Source: Camarhynchus parvulus
Taxonomy: Eukaryota > Chordata > Aves > Passeriformes > Thraupidae
Direction: 5' to 3'
Length of the DNA: 64,000 nucleotides
Assembly (NCBI RefSeq): GCF_901933205.1
Contig: NC_044573.1
Location: 59,894,493 to 59,958,492 of the forward strand
How positions within the stretch are numbered: position 1 is the stretch's first letter; every line of letters starts with the position of its first letter. A model generated the notes under the pieces. It was not told where the DNA came from. It saw only the letters and a program-made list of their open reading frames with translations, and ran no database searches. Positions 11,661 to 22,909 of the stretch are shown here, one piece after another. A program made the translations under genes and the position numbers.

Positions 11661-11768
11661 TTTTTTTTTTGTTGTTTAGGTTTGGGGGGTTTTGGGGTTT
11701 TTCTTGGGGTTTTTTTGGGGTTTTTTGTTGGTTTTTTTTTTTTTTTTTGAGTTTTTTTTGAGGTTTTT
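11661..11768 (+). repeat. T-tract with regularly spaced G-runs (possible G-quadruplex)
   Basis: Runs of T alternate with G-runs at 11684-11689 (6 G), 11694-11697, 11706-11709 and 11717-11720 (4 G each). T-rich loops of 4, 8 and 7 bases separate them. A T-run of 17 follows (11732-11748). It lies after the likely PTPRK poly(A) sites. Confidence 0.8.
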
Positions 11769-11815
11769 TTTCCTGTGACTCCCAGTGTTGATTCCTAGTT
11801 ATGAACGGCAAGGTA

Positions 11816-11821
11816 AATAAA
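11816..11821 (+). terminator. Possible far-distal AATAAA downstream of PTPRK
   Basis: AATAAA within aggtaaataaataagg, 1.87 kb after the PTPRK stop codon and just past the T/G tract. It may be fortuitous. Confidence 0.2.
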
Positions 11822-14168
11822 TAAGGTTTGAAACAATTACTGAGTCTGGCTTCTTAATACTCAAATTACCCTATTTTTTCTTCTGCCATAATGGAAAGTG
11901 GAGTATTAGTTACATGCTTTGCAACATTCCTAGCTTTCCCTGTGAGGAAATGGCAGTCACCTAACTTTGTCAGTCAAAGTGTTGGGTGGGTCACCTCGAG
12001 CTGTCTGGTCACCGCATTTTGTGGAAACAACACGCCTGATGCATCCTGCCTGTTAGACGTCTGTCTGGCACTAAATGATTTTGACTGTGGAAAAATCTTC
12101 CTCTGTTGTCTGAGAGGATGTTGAGAAGACTAGTCTAGAAGTCTAGATTAATTTTGTGACAGGAGAGATGAGTAGCTCTTAGGGTTGTGGAAGGCAAAAG
12201 CCACATTCTGTACTGCCCTGAATGATATTTATGTCTTGGGTGGAGTTTTTCTCATGCAGAGCTGCTGCGTTTGGGACATTGGGGTCCATCCCCATCAGAA
12301 TTTCATGATCCTGGTTAAGACCTTTGAGTCCAGTTTCCCCTGGACATTAAGTGTGACTGATGCAAGTGCCAGTATTGATCCTGGCATTGCAGCATACTAA
12401 GCCTGCAAAAGACTCCTCCTTGGGAGCATCCCCTTTGGCTAGAAGAGATTATAGCTGCCACTGGTCATTCTGCAGAGGGGAACTCTGCCAGTGTTCAAGT
12501 ACTCTGAGTCTCATAATTTCTGTAACTGTTGACTGTGGTGATCTAAAGAGCATTTGCAATAGCTCATGATTGAAAAATTTCTGGGAAATTCTTCCTAGCA
12601 AGATCAGGGAAAAGTATGAAGAGGGAATATGGTATGTGTATAATTCTCCAGTAATAGTATCTTTTGAGGGTGTCTTAGGCAAAAGATGATGTTAGAATGT
12701 GATTTTTAGTATAAGGTCAGAAGAGACACATTGTTTCATTGTGCAGCTGTTTCCCTTGTCACACCCAGTGTAATCAAACGCCAGCTTTGTTTTTGAGGGT
12801 ACCAGCTCTGTTACTCCAGATAAATGCTGCTCCAGTGTCCTTTACTTTCACCCGTACAAGACAGAAGAAAGGGAAATAAGGGGATTGAAACCTGACCCAG
12901 ACAGAAAACAAGTATTTATCATGAAAAGAGTGTGCTGTGGAAGAATAGAAGTATTCCTGACCTTGGACACTCAAAGAGGGAAATGTTTCACTCCCTGAGG
13001 TGGTGAAAAGCCACTGGCACCAGTATCACAGTGTGCCAGCAGCTCCTAACTTGGAGTGGTCCGTAGGGTTCAAGACTCCTCAAAATCTTTCTGCTTTCTA
13101 TCATCCTTTCTGAAATTCTAGCACAGACTCAATCAGGTGGCTAAAGCCTGCAGAGTGCATTGTCTCTGCCTTCCTCAGCAGCATGAAGCAAAGGCTGGAC
13201 TCACACGTGGTAAGTAGAGAGCAAATGGGCATCAAGGCAGAGTACAAAGAAGCACAAAAGGCTACATCCATGGAGGTGTATGTGAGATTATTCAAATTTG
13301 AAGTTAATGAAGTTGAAACTGGTTTAATACTACATAGTGAAAGTAACCAAAGGAATGTACAAGTTCCCAAAAACATGATTGCTATGTGCAAGAGGTTTTT
13401 CTTTGCTCTAAAACTGAGAAGTGATGACCCCAGTGTCTTGCTCTGTGTAGTTAATGGAAGGAATTCTGTGAGTCACTTGGATGGCTTTGGTTCATTTTCT
13501 ATAGGCCAGTAATCAAAGAGGTAATTGTTGAAATTATCTGAATTTTCCCAGAAAAAACCGATGTTAGGATCCAACACTGAAGAGCCATAAAAGGCATAAA
13601 ACACCTTGGAAGTAATTAAAGCAGTGTCATTGAGATGGAATAGCTACTCAACTTCAGCACCCTGTATAGTGAGAGGCTTTCTTTCTTTTTTTCTTTTAGC
13701 CTTCTGAATCTGCCTTCCCTGTTCATAGTGACCTAACTCCAGCAGAAGGAAATGTGAGGAGACTCAGATTTTGACCTTTTATTTGGGTCCTGAGAGATCA
13801 GACCCAGCTGGTCAATGAGATCTTAGTATTTACATTTCCTGCTTCCTGGGTAAATGATGCCATTGGGAAACAACTTGGAAAAAGGCTTTACCTTCCTGGA
13901 AAACAGTCACTGGCATAGGGGTTTGAAGCCTGAAGCTTTATATCTTCAGCATATTCAAGCAGTTACTGGGATTTATTTCATTTGGGAAGTTGCTCAGTTA
14001 ATATATTTATTTAGTTTATGCTATGTCCTACATACTACATTAAGAAATAGAATATTCCTTCAAGAAACATGGAAGCCAAAGCTACTGCAGGAGTGTGCTC
14101 TTTCAAATTGATTAAAAATTTCCAAAATCAAAGGTCTAAAAAAAGCAGACTGGGGAAGAAATGGTAGG

Positions 14169-14206
14169 CAAGTACTTCGAGCCTCGAGTATGAATTGAAG
14201 TACTTG
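14169..14206. repeat. Inverted repeat, 10-bp arms
   Basis: caagtacttc (14169-14178) and gaagtacttg (14197-14206) are exact reverse complements separated by 18 bases. Each arm contains the palindrome aagtactt. Confidence 0.85.
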
Positions 14207-17200
14207 GAAGGGACAGCCTGAGGAAAATCATTGCAGAATCATTGCATGGCCAGGCCACCTGGACTGACAAATGACTGTATAAAGGGCCTCTTTTAAACTT
14301 CACTCTGCTGCAGTGTCAGAAGAAACCCTGAGATCTTGAAATAAATGTAAAAGCTGCTTTTATAGTGCTCTGCTCTGTACTGAAAAGAAAAGTAACTCAT
14401 TTTCTGCTGTACTTTCCTGTGTCACGTAGAGGTCTGAATTGAGTAAAGTGATCCTAATCTCACAAAAGAACCTTTGTGGTGATTTATTGCTAGTGGTCTT
14501 TGTTAAACAGTCAAAGATCTTGTAACCTCTGCAAATCCAGGATAGTCAAGGGTATCTGTGAATATTCACCTATGTCATTACTTTCTAGGGTTGAATAATC
14601 TGCTGGCATCAGATACTGTGTGCTGAGGATGAGACTTTCAGAATATGCAGAGGTTTAGTCCCATAAATTTTCCTTCAACTTTATGCAGAAAAACCTATGG
14701 TAATTTTTTAACTGGAGGCTCTGTTTCAGCGAACATCAAGATACTGAGAATAGAGAAGTGTTTCTAAATTATTGTAAGCTTCCTGGATGATTTTCCTTTA
14801 AGACTGACTAAAAGGATGATGTGAGATTGTGGTGGTGGTTGACAAGCATAAATGTTATTTTGGCCCACGCTTCTCAGAAATTAATTCTTTCCCTGCTGTT
14901 GGGTTTAGAGTCCTAATTTATGCAGAGATTGACATGTATGATGACAGGCACAATAGGATGCTTACCTAATAATAATGTTTATTAGCTGTGTCTTGGCCAA
15001 CAAAGAACAGATGTTTTTGTGCCTTGTTGAAATACAACAGCTTGATTTCAATAGTCTTTTGTAACGCCTTCTAGCTTCCATCTGGATCAGAAAATAGTCC
15101 CTTACTTCACAAATTACATCAAGATAAATTTGAAAGCCATGTATGCTCAGAGATTTTTTTCAAATGTCCTCTAAGTAAAAGAGAAAAAAAAAAGAACTCT
15201 ATGTTAAAAAAAAAAAGCAGCAAAAAATCTGTCTACTGGACATGGAAGAAAACCTGATCTTTCTTGCAAGCTTGGGTGTATCCTGGAGCTCTTTGATAAT
15301 GAGCACGGAAATGGCATCTGGCAAAACACAGTACCTCCAAACTGTGATAATATCTCTGCATTTTCCTGCCAGGTGCAAACCTGTGTGAGCTCTTTCCATT
15401 TCTCAGTGCAGAACTTTTGTCTTTCTTTTGTGTATTTAATCTTCTAGAATAGTATCGGAAGTGACACAGTATTTTGCAGTCCTGCAATGTTGAAGTGAAT
15501 GTCTTTTTGCATGCCAATAACAAACATGAAACCAAAGATTACAGTATCTCTGGGGTTTCTCTCTCAAGATAACCAGAGTGAGTTGTTTGTTTTTTGTAGT
15601 AGCCATAAAGTCGAACTGTAAGTTTCAGAAAAGATTTGGAATACATTTGTTTTGCTTAAATCCCAGCAGCTGAAATCATTATTTGTGATAAAGGACATTA
15701 AACTACTTAATATTTTGTTAGTCTTTCTGACCCACTTCCTGTATCAATGAACAGGTACAAGACATCTGGACCCATGGTCTGAACTATCTTCTGCACAGAA
15801 CTTGGTGCTGTGGCCCTTTTCCTCACTTTCAGGGAGAAGTTGTTATGAAACTCACTGATTATCCAGATTAACATTGCAAAATTGCCTCTGTGTACTGAAA
15901 ATGCTTGAAACCCCCTGCTCAAGGGGTGCATGCATTCATTGTAAGCTAGGTGGAATATCATAGGTTGCTGCTGCAACCTTTTCTGTTGCACAAAATCTGT
16001 CATTGAAGCTTCAGCTGGTGCAGTTTAAACTGTATAAATAGGTTGCTTCTTGGTTTCATCTCCTAAAATGATCAAGGTTTCCAGCTTACCTTGCAGTTAG
16101 AAATACAGCAGCAATTCTCATAGGTCAGACTTCTTCAGGGGTGAGGATAAAATAGAATATAAAAGCACTAGGCACATTATAGGTTCTTCTAATATTTCTC
16201 CTCCAGCCAGATGAGGTGGTTCAGCTAGTGCAACAGTGAGCTGTAATTACAGCTGTGAGAAAATAACTGTGTGGTTTTGTCTGTGGCAAAGGCTTTCAAA
16301 AAATTCTTTAAAAAAACAGGGAAGAAGTGCAGGCTTTGTTTCTATTTCAATGTGCCTTCCTTTCAGACACTTTGTTTGCTTCAAATAATAGCCCTGCTTT
16401 ACACAGACTCCTTCTAAGATGATAGTCCTTCAAATAGTCAGAATGACAGCCTGCAGCAGTCTCTGTCCCTAAATACAAGTAAGCTGTTGGTATGTGGATT
16501 AAAGCTAGCAGGGACAGGTATCATGAGCCCTACAGAATATTCAGGGGGGGATTATGATGCACAGAGGCCTAAGGAATAGGTCTTTATCTTTTGCACTGAG
16601 GGATTTATAAACTTTGTGCAAGAAACAGAGAATAAAATAGTCAGTGAACTGACAGGGATCAGCACAAAGAGAGGAACCTAGTTCACATATTATTTGGCAA
16701 CAGCATAGAAAGCTCTTGCTTTGGATGTAAGAATAGGCAGGATGGAAAGTGTAAAAATGTAGGCAAGATTGGAACTTCCCAAAAAGCATGCAGTTATGAA
16801 ATATATGGAATTTCACTGACTGCTTCAGTCACTGAAAAAGTTTCAAATATTGAGGAAATGTCATATTTGTGGTCAAAGAAGGTTGAACAATTGATTTAGA
16901 CCACTGAGGATAAAAGATGCTGAGCAAGGGACAGTGCCAAAGAGAAAGAAATGGGCAATTTAAGTGAGCAGATCCTTCAATAAAGGACATTTCTGCAGAG
17001 GTATTGTGAAATATTAAAAAAAATAATAATGCCACTAAACCTGGTTTAGCACAGGAAAGAAACTTGAGGAGCTGGTCACATGCCTCATTTGATGACCTAT
17101 GAACTCCAGTACATTTCTGGAGTCTGCCTTGAAGGCCTCAAGGCACAATTTTTGTGGTACCATATTGGTTGATGTCAATCAAGGAAAGGGGAACAGTGCT

Positions 17201-18464
17201 GCAACATTGAACATGGCCATTCATCTTGGTTCTGAGGACAAGCAACAAATGAAAAGTAAAGCAAATGTGACAGGAAGTTATAGCTCAGGTGAGATTTTCC
17301 AGGGGTGATTGCAGCCCCTACCTCACTGCTAAGTGACAGCCAAATTCCACACTGCAGCCTTCTTTTTTATGCTTGTTTTTTAGCACAATTTTATATATAT
17401 ATAAAATTTTCATTTCTTAGAAGAAGAAAATTTTTACTAAAACAAGCAATATCAGAGATGTGGGTTGATGGAGGAGAGCATTTTTTGGGAAGGCACTCTG
17501 AGAGACAGGCGCTTTACTGTGTCCTGCAGGGAGCCACAGTAAAGGAAGATTTCAGAGAGTGAGAAGAATTCTGTGTCCTGAAAACAGAAACCAACGTGAT
17601 AAATTAATACCTTCAGAATCCTACAGGATTTGGCATTTGGGAAAAATTACAAAATTTGGATTGGGGAGAGGCACATGCCCTGCAAGTCGGTCTGAGTTTA
17701 CAGTCTAGCATGGCAAAATGAAAATTCAATTATAAGATAATCCTAGGAAAAACAGAGACTAGAATGTGACAATTATTTTGTTGATATACATATACAAGTC
17801 TGCATTTTCCTCGCCTTCACTTTTAAGACTTTAAGTAACACATCTGCAGGGTCATGCAAAGATCCCTCACAGTACCATGATGTCCTGATCTTGCTCCTTA
17901 CTTTGACTTTGCCAGGAGGTACCAATTCTGAACTTGCCACAGGCACACAAATGTTTAAAGAAGACACATACTCTTTTCAAGCCTGTGTGCTTCTCCAGCT
18001 AGATTTTATACTCTTACCTGATCATTCTTCCTCTTCTTCCAGTGGCCTTTGTAAATTGACTGGGATCCAGAAACAGGACTTTGCATATGTTGCTCAATTT
18101 TGTTGTTTTGTTTTGGTTTCTTTTAATTCTTGTCACTGATGTTTTTTCACTCAGCACAGGCTGAAGCAAACCAAGTGTGGATGGAACATGGTATTATCTC
18201 TGTAACACATTTCAACTTTTCAGCAGAAACAATTTCAACAGGTAGTTCCAACTTTACACTAAATAGCTGACCCAACACCTCCCACCTTCACCTGAAGTCA
18301 GCTGACACTTCTGAAACCAAGCTTCTTGCTGGTTGAGATTCAAAATCTGCTGAGTGTTTTAATCAGGATGACAGCGACTTAATTCCAAAGTGAAAAAACT
18401 GCAAATGATTTGTTCCTTCCAGTGCTTCTCTTGAGTGGGGAGGAGGTGAAAAAGCCTGCTCCCT

Positions 18465-18501
18465 TCCAAATCTTTAAAGGTGTCTCCAAGTCTTTAAAGG
18501 T
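18465..18501 (+). repeat. 17-bp direct repeat
   Basis: tccaaatctttaaaggt (18465-18481) recurs with one change as tccaagtctttaaaggt (18485-18501), giving a period of 20 bp. Confidence 0.85.
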
Positions 18502-20244
18502 CAGTGGGCTTTAAAAAAACATAAAAGAAAGCAGGAAGAACTTGGGTAAGTGATGTATTTAGGTGTGTTTAATTTAAAAAAGATTCATCCAGCAATGTAT
18601 GGGGGCAGGCTGGTTAACTCCACAGAAGATCCGAGGTCTTAAGGCAAAGGAAATAGGAATATCTGGATGCACATACTCCAGCATGTATGTACAACTGACT
18701 TTCTGTCATGGCAATTCCTGAAATGTGCTACTGTGAAGTGATTTTTAAAGGAAACTTTAAAATTGACTAGTCAAAGGGGCATTGCAAAAATAACTTTCCC
18801 ACACCCACGTTCCAATAACAGTACTGTTCCTGGTGTCCACGTGGAAGCTGGGACACATGCTCCTGTCTCTTTGCAATGGTCTGGGTTACAATACATAGTC
18901 TGGGGACAAAAAAATAACATTTTACGTATTCAAATTTATTTTAATATTCAGAAATACAATGTTCTAGGAAAACCATAACTGCCCAAAACAGGGCGATGCA
19001 CCCCAAGTTACAAGCATCTTTTGAGCTGATTGCTCTGTTTGCTCTTGTCCAAGCCAGGAGAGAGGACAGCCCCACAGAGAGCTCATGATAAGTTCCTATC
19101 ACAGGGCAGGCTTGGATGGACAAGGGACTCTGGTTACCTGCTAGATTTAGGAAGCATCCTCAGCTCTGTGTTAGAACCAAAATCAGCAAATTTTCTTTAG
19201 CATTACTTTTTTCAAGCTTGGGGCTGGCTTGTTTTGGGCTTTGTTATTGGTTTTTTGTTTGGTTTGGTGTGGTTTGGTGCTTTTTGGGTTTTTTTTTGCT
19301 GTGACTCTGCTTACTTTGATTTCATGTTATTTTCTCTTCTAAGAAGAGTTTAAGTTTTTGGATTGGAGGTTTTTTTCTTCTTTTTAAAGTACCTAATATA
19401 ATATATTAAATCTTCCCTGACAAGCTCATCTTCAGCCTTCATTGCATAGGTGGATTTTGTAGGTGAGCAGAGAGCAGAATTCAGAAAAAGAAATTAACAA
19501 AATACATTGTTTTTAAAATGTTCTTTAGTTGGATGGCTTTGTAGATTTCATCCTCTAGCCTTGGCAAGCCTGAAACAATTTGCTGACATAATTCTACAAG
19601 AACACTCACAGATACTTTGCTCAGAGAGATGTGGAGGGAGATGTAGACTTTAATTTTTCAAAATGTATCTATCTATTCGTGCTGGGTGTGTGTTAAATCT
19701 CACATGATACTCAGCACCAAAAGGTCCGGGATACTGTAGTGCCCCACAGGCTCTCATAATCCCCCAGCTCAGGGGTCTCTGGCAGTGTGGAGAAGGGAAG
19801 AAAGGAGGACACGAGAAGGGTCCAACTGCTGTTCTGTATGCTTCATCCAGGAGAACATGTGCTAGGAACACATTGAAGGAGATGCCCAGGGGTCAGAAAT
19901 GCTCTTGGATGTCAAATAAATGTACATGCAACAAACTGAAATCAAGATGAAAGGCTGGCAGAAGGATTTATACTCCAAAATGAGAGCCCCAGGATGTTTC
20001 CTTACAGACCATTTGAAATCGTAGATAATTTACATGAAGTTTGTGGAGAAGGGCAAGGTGAAAGGGCCTTGGCTGCATCACAACATATGTTTCATACGGC
20101 AAAGCAAAGCTGCCTACAAGAAGAAATGGATGCAGCGTGTACTACCTAGTAACTTGTCATTTTACATGAGAAATAATGAGATTTATTTAACTTGGTGGAC
20201 CTTCACATGGAGAACCTTCTTGACTGGGTATTTTAATTGGCTTC

Positions 20245-20248
<4 letters not shown>

Positions 20249-20276
<28 letters not shown>
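20249..20276 (+). repeat. (CA)14 microsatellite
   Basis: An uninterrupted CA dinucleotide run followed by tatacacaa. The His/Thr open frames that cross it are artefacts. Confidence 0.95.
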
Positions 20277-20284
<8 letters not shown>

Positions 20285-21257
20285 AAAGTTAAAGTGCTAA
20301 AAAAAGAGTTAAAATTAAGGGCTACCTATGCGTTCTTCAAGAAAAAAAAAGGCTTTTTTATAGGTTGTTTTGGAGAAGAACGCTGTGCTCTTTCCTCCTC
20401 CCCAGGAGGAGGCAGGGAAGACAGGTTTATTGACCAATTTGATAAGGGAACACATTTTTATTCCAGCAGTTTTCCCAAATGAGTCTCTCATGAAGGCTTA
20501 GCTTCTCACAGTGTGTGTGACAGCTTGTCACGGGCTGCCACAAGAATGATGACTCTGTAGGACTGGAAAAGATGTTGGCCAGCAGCCATCCCTTGGGTGA
20601 GGTAGAGGATGGAACCTGTGCCACCACTGAGGCCATTAGAGGGGTTTTGGTGACAACCCTATTTATGTTAATAATACCAGGAAGGGCAGAAAAAGCAGCA
20701 TTCTGCTCTTGGAGAGGGAGAAACAGGACTGGAAGAGAAAAAGAAGGGGATGCTTATGTTTGTTTGTTATGAAGTAAATGTGCATTGCTTGTGGTGCTCT
20801 CAGATTTTTTTATGACCAAATGTACTGGATTCTGCATTAATTTAAAAGCTAGTCACTGTTTAATTATACTGAGACCCTTCCCCAAAATAAAAAAAATCTT
20901 TATGGTTGATAAGCAAACAGAAAATATATGACACAAACATGAAATAAAGAGCTTGTATCTGTGATTGGGGTGAAATGAAAACAAACCTCATCTCAGCTGG
21001 ACCAAATGCATCCTTCAGTCTACCATCCCTAGGGATAAGGAATCATGAGGGCAGTCTGAGAACTCCCTGGGCACTCTCTTCTCCCACAGGCTGAAACTCT
21101 GGCAGGTGCCAGCCCAAGAGTCTGGCTGCCTCTTCAAATAAAACGAACCTTTAAATTCTTTATGTCAGATCTTAGTTTTCCTACAGCCTTCTTAGACTTT
21201 TCCACATTCCTTTATCTATGTTCAATTTGCCTCTGTATTTAATTACAAAAAAAAAAA

Positions 21258-21305
21258 CAAACACAATGAAAAAACAACACAATGAAAAAACAACACAATG
21301 AAAAA
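21258..21305 (+). repeat. Three copies of a 16-bp A-rich repeat
   Basis: The unit caacacaatgaaaaaa starts at about 21258 (one extra A), 21275 and 21291. It lies in a longer A/C-rich tract from 21244 to 21336. Confidence 0.85.
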
Positions 21306-21763
21306 CAAACAAAGCAAAAAAAAAACCCCAAAAAAGATTCCAAGAAAGAAGTCCACCAATCATTGATACTTTTATACTTCTTCTCCTTAAGCAAGAACTA
21401 GGGACACCTGAAATAAGAGCATAGATGCAGAACACTGAAGCAGCAAATACATCTGAGTTTTCATATGGTAAATTATAATGGGTAATATCAATGCCTTGGA
21501 AAAGGTAGGAAATTATAACCAATTTCACTGATATGTTGGCAAGTGTTAACTGCATTTTTGATGAAGTCTTTATTCTTTAATGAGGCACATTTTTCCTGCA
21601 GAAACAATTTGCTTTTAAATTCAACTTCATACATGGAATGGAAGCAATTACATTTAAGTTTGTGCTTCAGCTTTCTAAAACTGTTTCTAAAACTGGGAAA
21701 TAAAATTGAGTGCTTGACTGACTGTCTTTCTGTGGACCTTCTAGAAAGGCTGCCACTAATGAT

Positions 21764-21937
21764 GAAAAAAAAAAAAAAAGACAAAAAAAGAAAGAAAAGG
21801 AAAAAAAAAGAAAAATGGCAGAAGGAAGGAAGGAAGGAAGGAAGGAAGGAAGGAAGGAAGGAAGGAAGGAAGGAAGGAAGGAAGGAAGGAAGGAAGGAAG
21901 GAAGGAAGGAAGGAAGGAAGGAAGGAAGGAAGGAAGG
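21764..21937 (+). repeat. Purine tract with (AAGG)~29 microsatellite
   Basis: An A-run and interrupted GA-rich stretch (21764-21820) leads into an uninterrupted gaag/gaagg tetranucleotide array from 21821 to 21937, 117 bp. On this strand it reads as GGAA repeats and on the other as TTCC. The Glu-Gly-Arg-Lys and Leu-Pro-Ser open frames across it are artefacts. Confidence 0.97.
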
Positions 21938-22739
21938 TTTGTCTGCATTTTAAAATGACAGCTAGTATTTCAGTTTCAATAAAAATGAGCAAATACATTC
22001 AGTGCCACCAATTCATCATTAATTTGAAAGTTAGACAAGTCTGTAATTTAAGATAAATATTAAGGATGAAAAAACATTGAAGGTAACCATTATTAAATGA
22101 AATATTTTGTTGATTTCTTTAACCAGTTGTTTAGGCTAAACTATAGTTTTTAATGCTCCCAAAAAGAGGAGTTATTAGTGCTCTTTCTTCTAGTAGTATA
22201 GACATTGGGGAGGTAAGGAGTGTGACATGCCAGTTTTCATTATAGTTCTATTAGAGCTCTTTGCTGTCAGGAAAAGTCAAACTGTTTTGCTTCCCTTCTG
22301 TGGAAAATTGACAGCTTATAGGTGAAACTTCAGAAATAATTAGTGAAAGTAGCTATGTAAATTCCATTAGGGGAATCAATCTTTCACAAATATATTTAAA
22401 TTAATACAGTGTCCTTTTCTTTGAACAGTGACAGGGTGCAAAAAGATTATTTTGGATTCCTTTAACAGCATCTAGAAGCCTACATTGACTCTTTAAAAAT
22501 AAATTACAGCCCACCCCACTCAAGAAATCACAAAGAGAGAGAGTGATGTTTGAAATTAATTCAAAAATTTCTCCAGCATGCTTCCAGCTGTCAAAATACA
22601 TTGAAGATATGCCAAATATATTTCAAAACACCTTCTGTAATTTGAAGGCATCTCAAGTAATTTTTACTGCCAAAATCCTTACTCCATCTTTTTCCTAAAG
22701 CTGTAGGATGTCTTTTTATTTAGGTCCCTCCCATCATTT

Positions 22740-22812
22740 TTCTTTCCTCACCAGAAAAAAAACCAAAAAACCCCAAAATTACAACAAAAAACCCCACACC
22801 AAAACAAACCAA
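22740..22812 (+). repeat. A/C-rich low-complexity tract
   Basis: Alternating A-runs and CCCC clusters (aaaccaaaaaaccccaaaa and similar). This is low-complexity DNA of a kind common in bird genomes. A pure T-run follows 75 bp later. Confidence 0.8.
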
Positions 22813-22885
22813 CAATCCATAGAAACCAGACAGATAATAAAATTTGCGCAGTTTGGGTGTTGAGTTGGGAGTTTGCATATTTGAC

Positions 22886-22909
22886 TTTTTTTTTTTTTTT
22901 TTTTTTTTT
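22886..22909 (+). repeat. T24 homopolymer
   Basis: 24 consecutive T bases, followed by cagagag. It may be the remnant tail of a minus-oriented retroposed sequence, but no element body is recognisable. Confidence 0.9.

Noticed and set aside
21543..21998. Long overlapping open frames on both strands (Lys-Glu-Gly-Arg and Leu-Pro-Ser-Phe repeats)
   Set aside because: They are produced by the AAGG microsatellite, which is open in several frames. There is no codon bias, domain or splice context.
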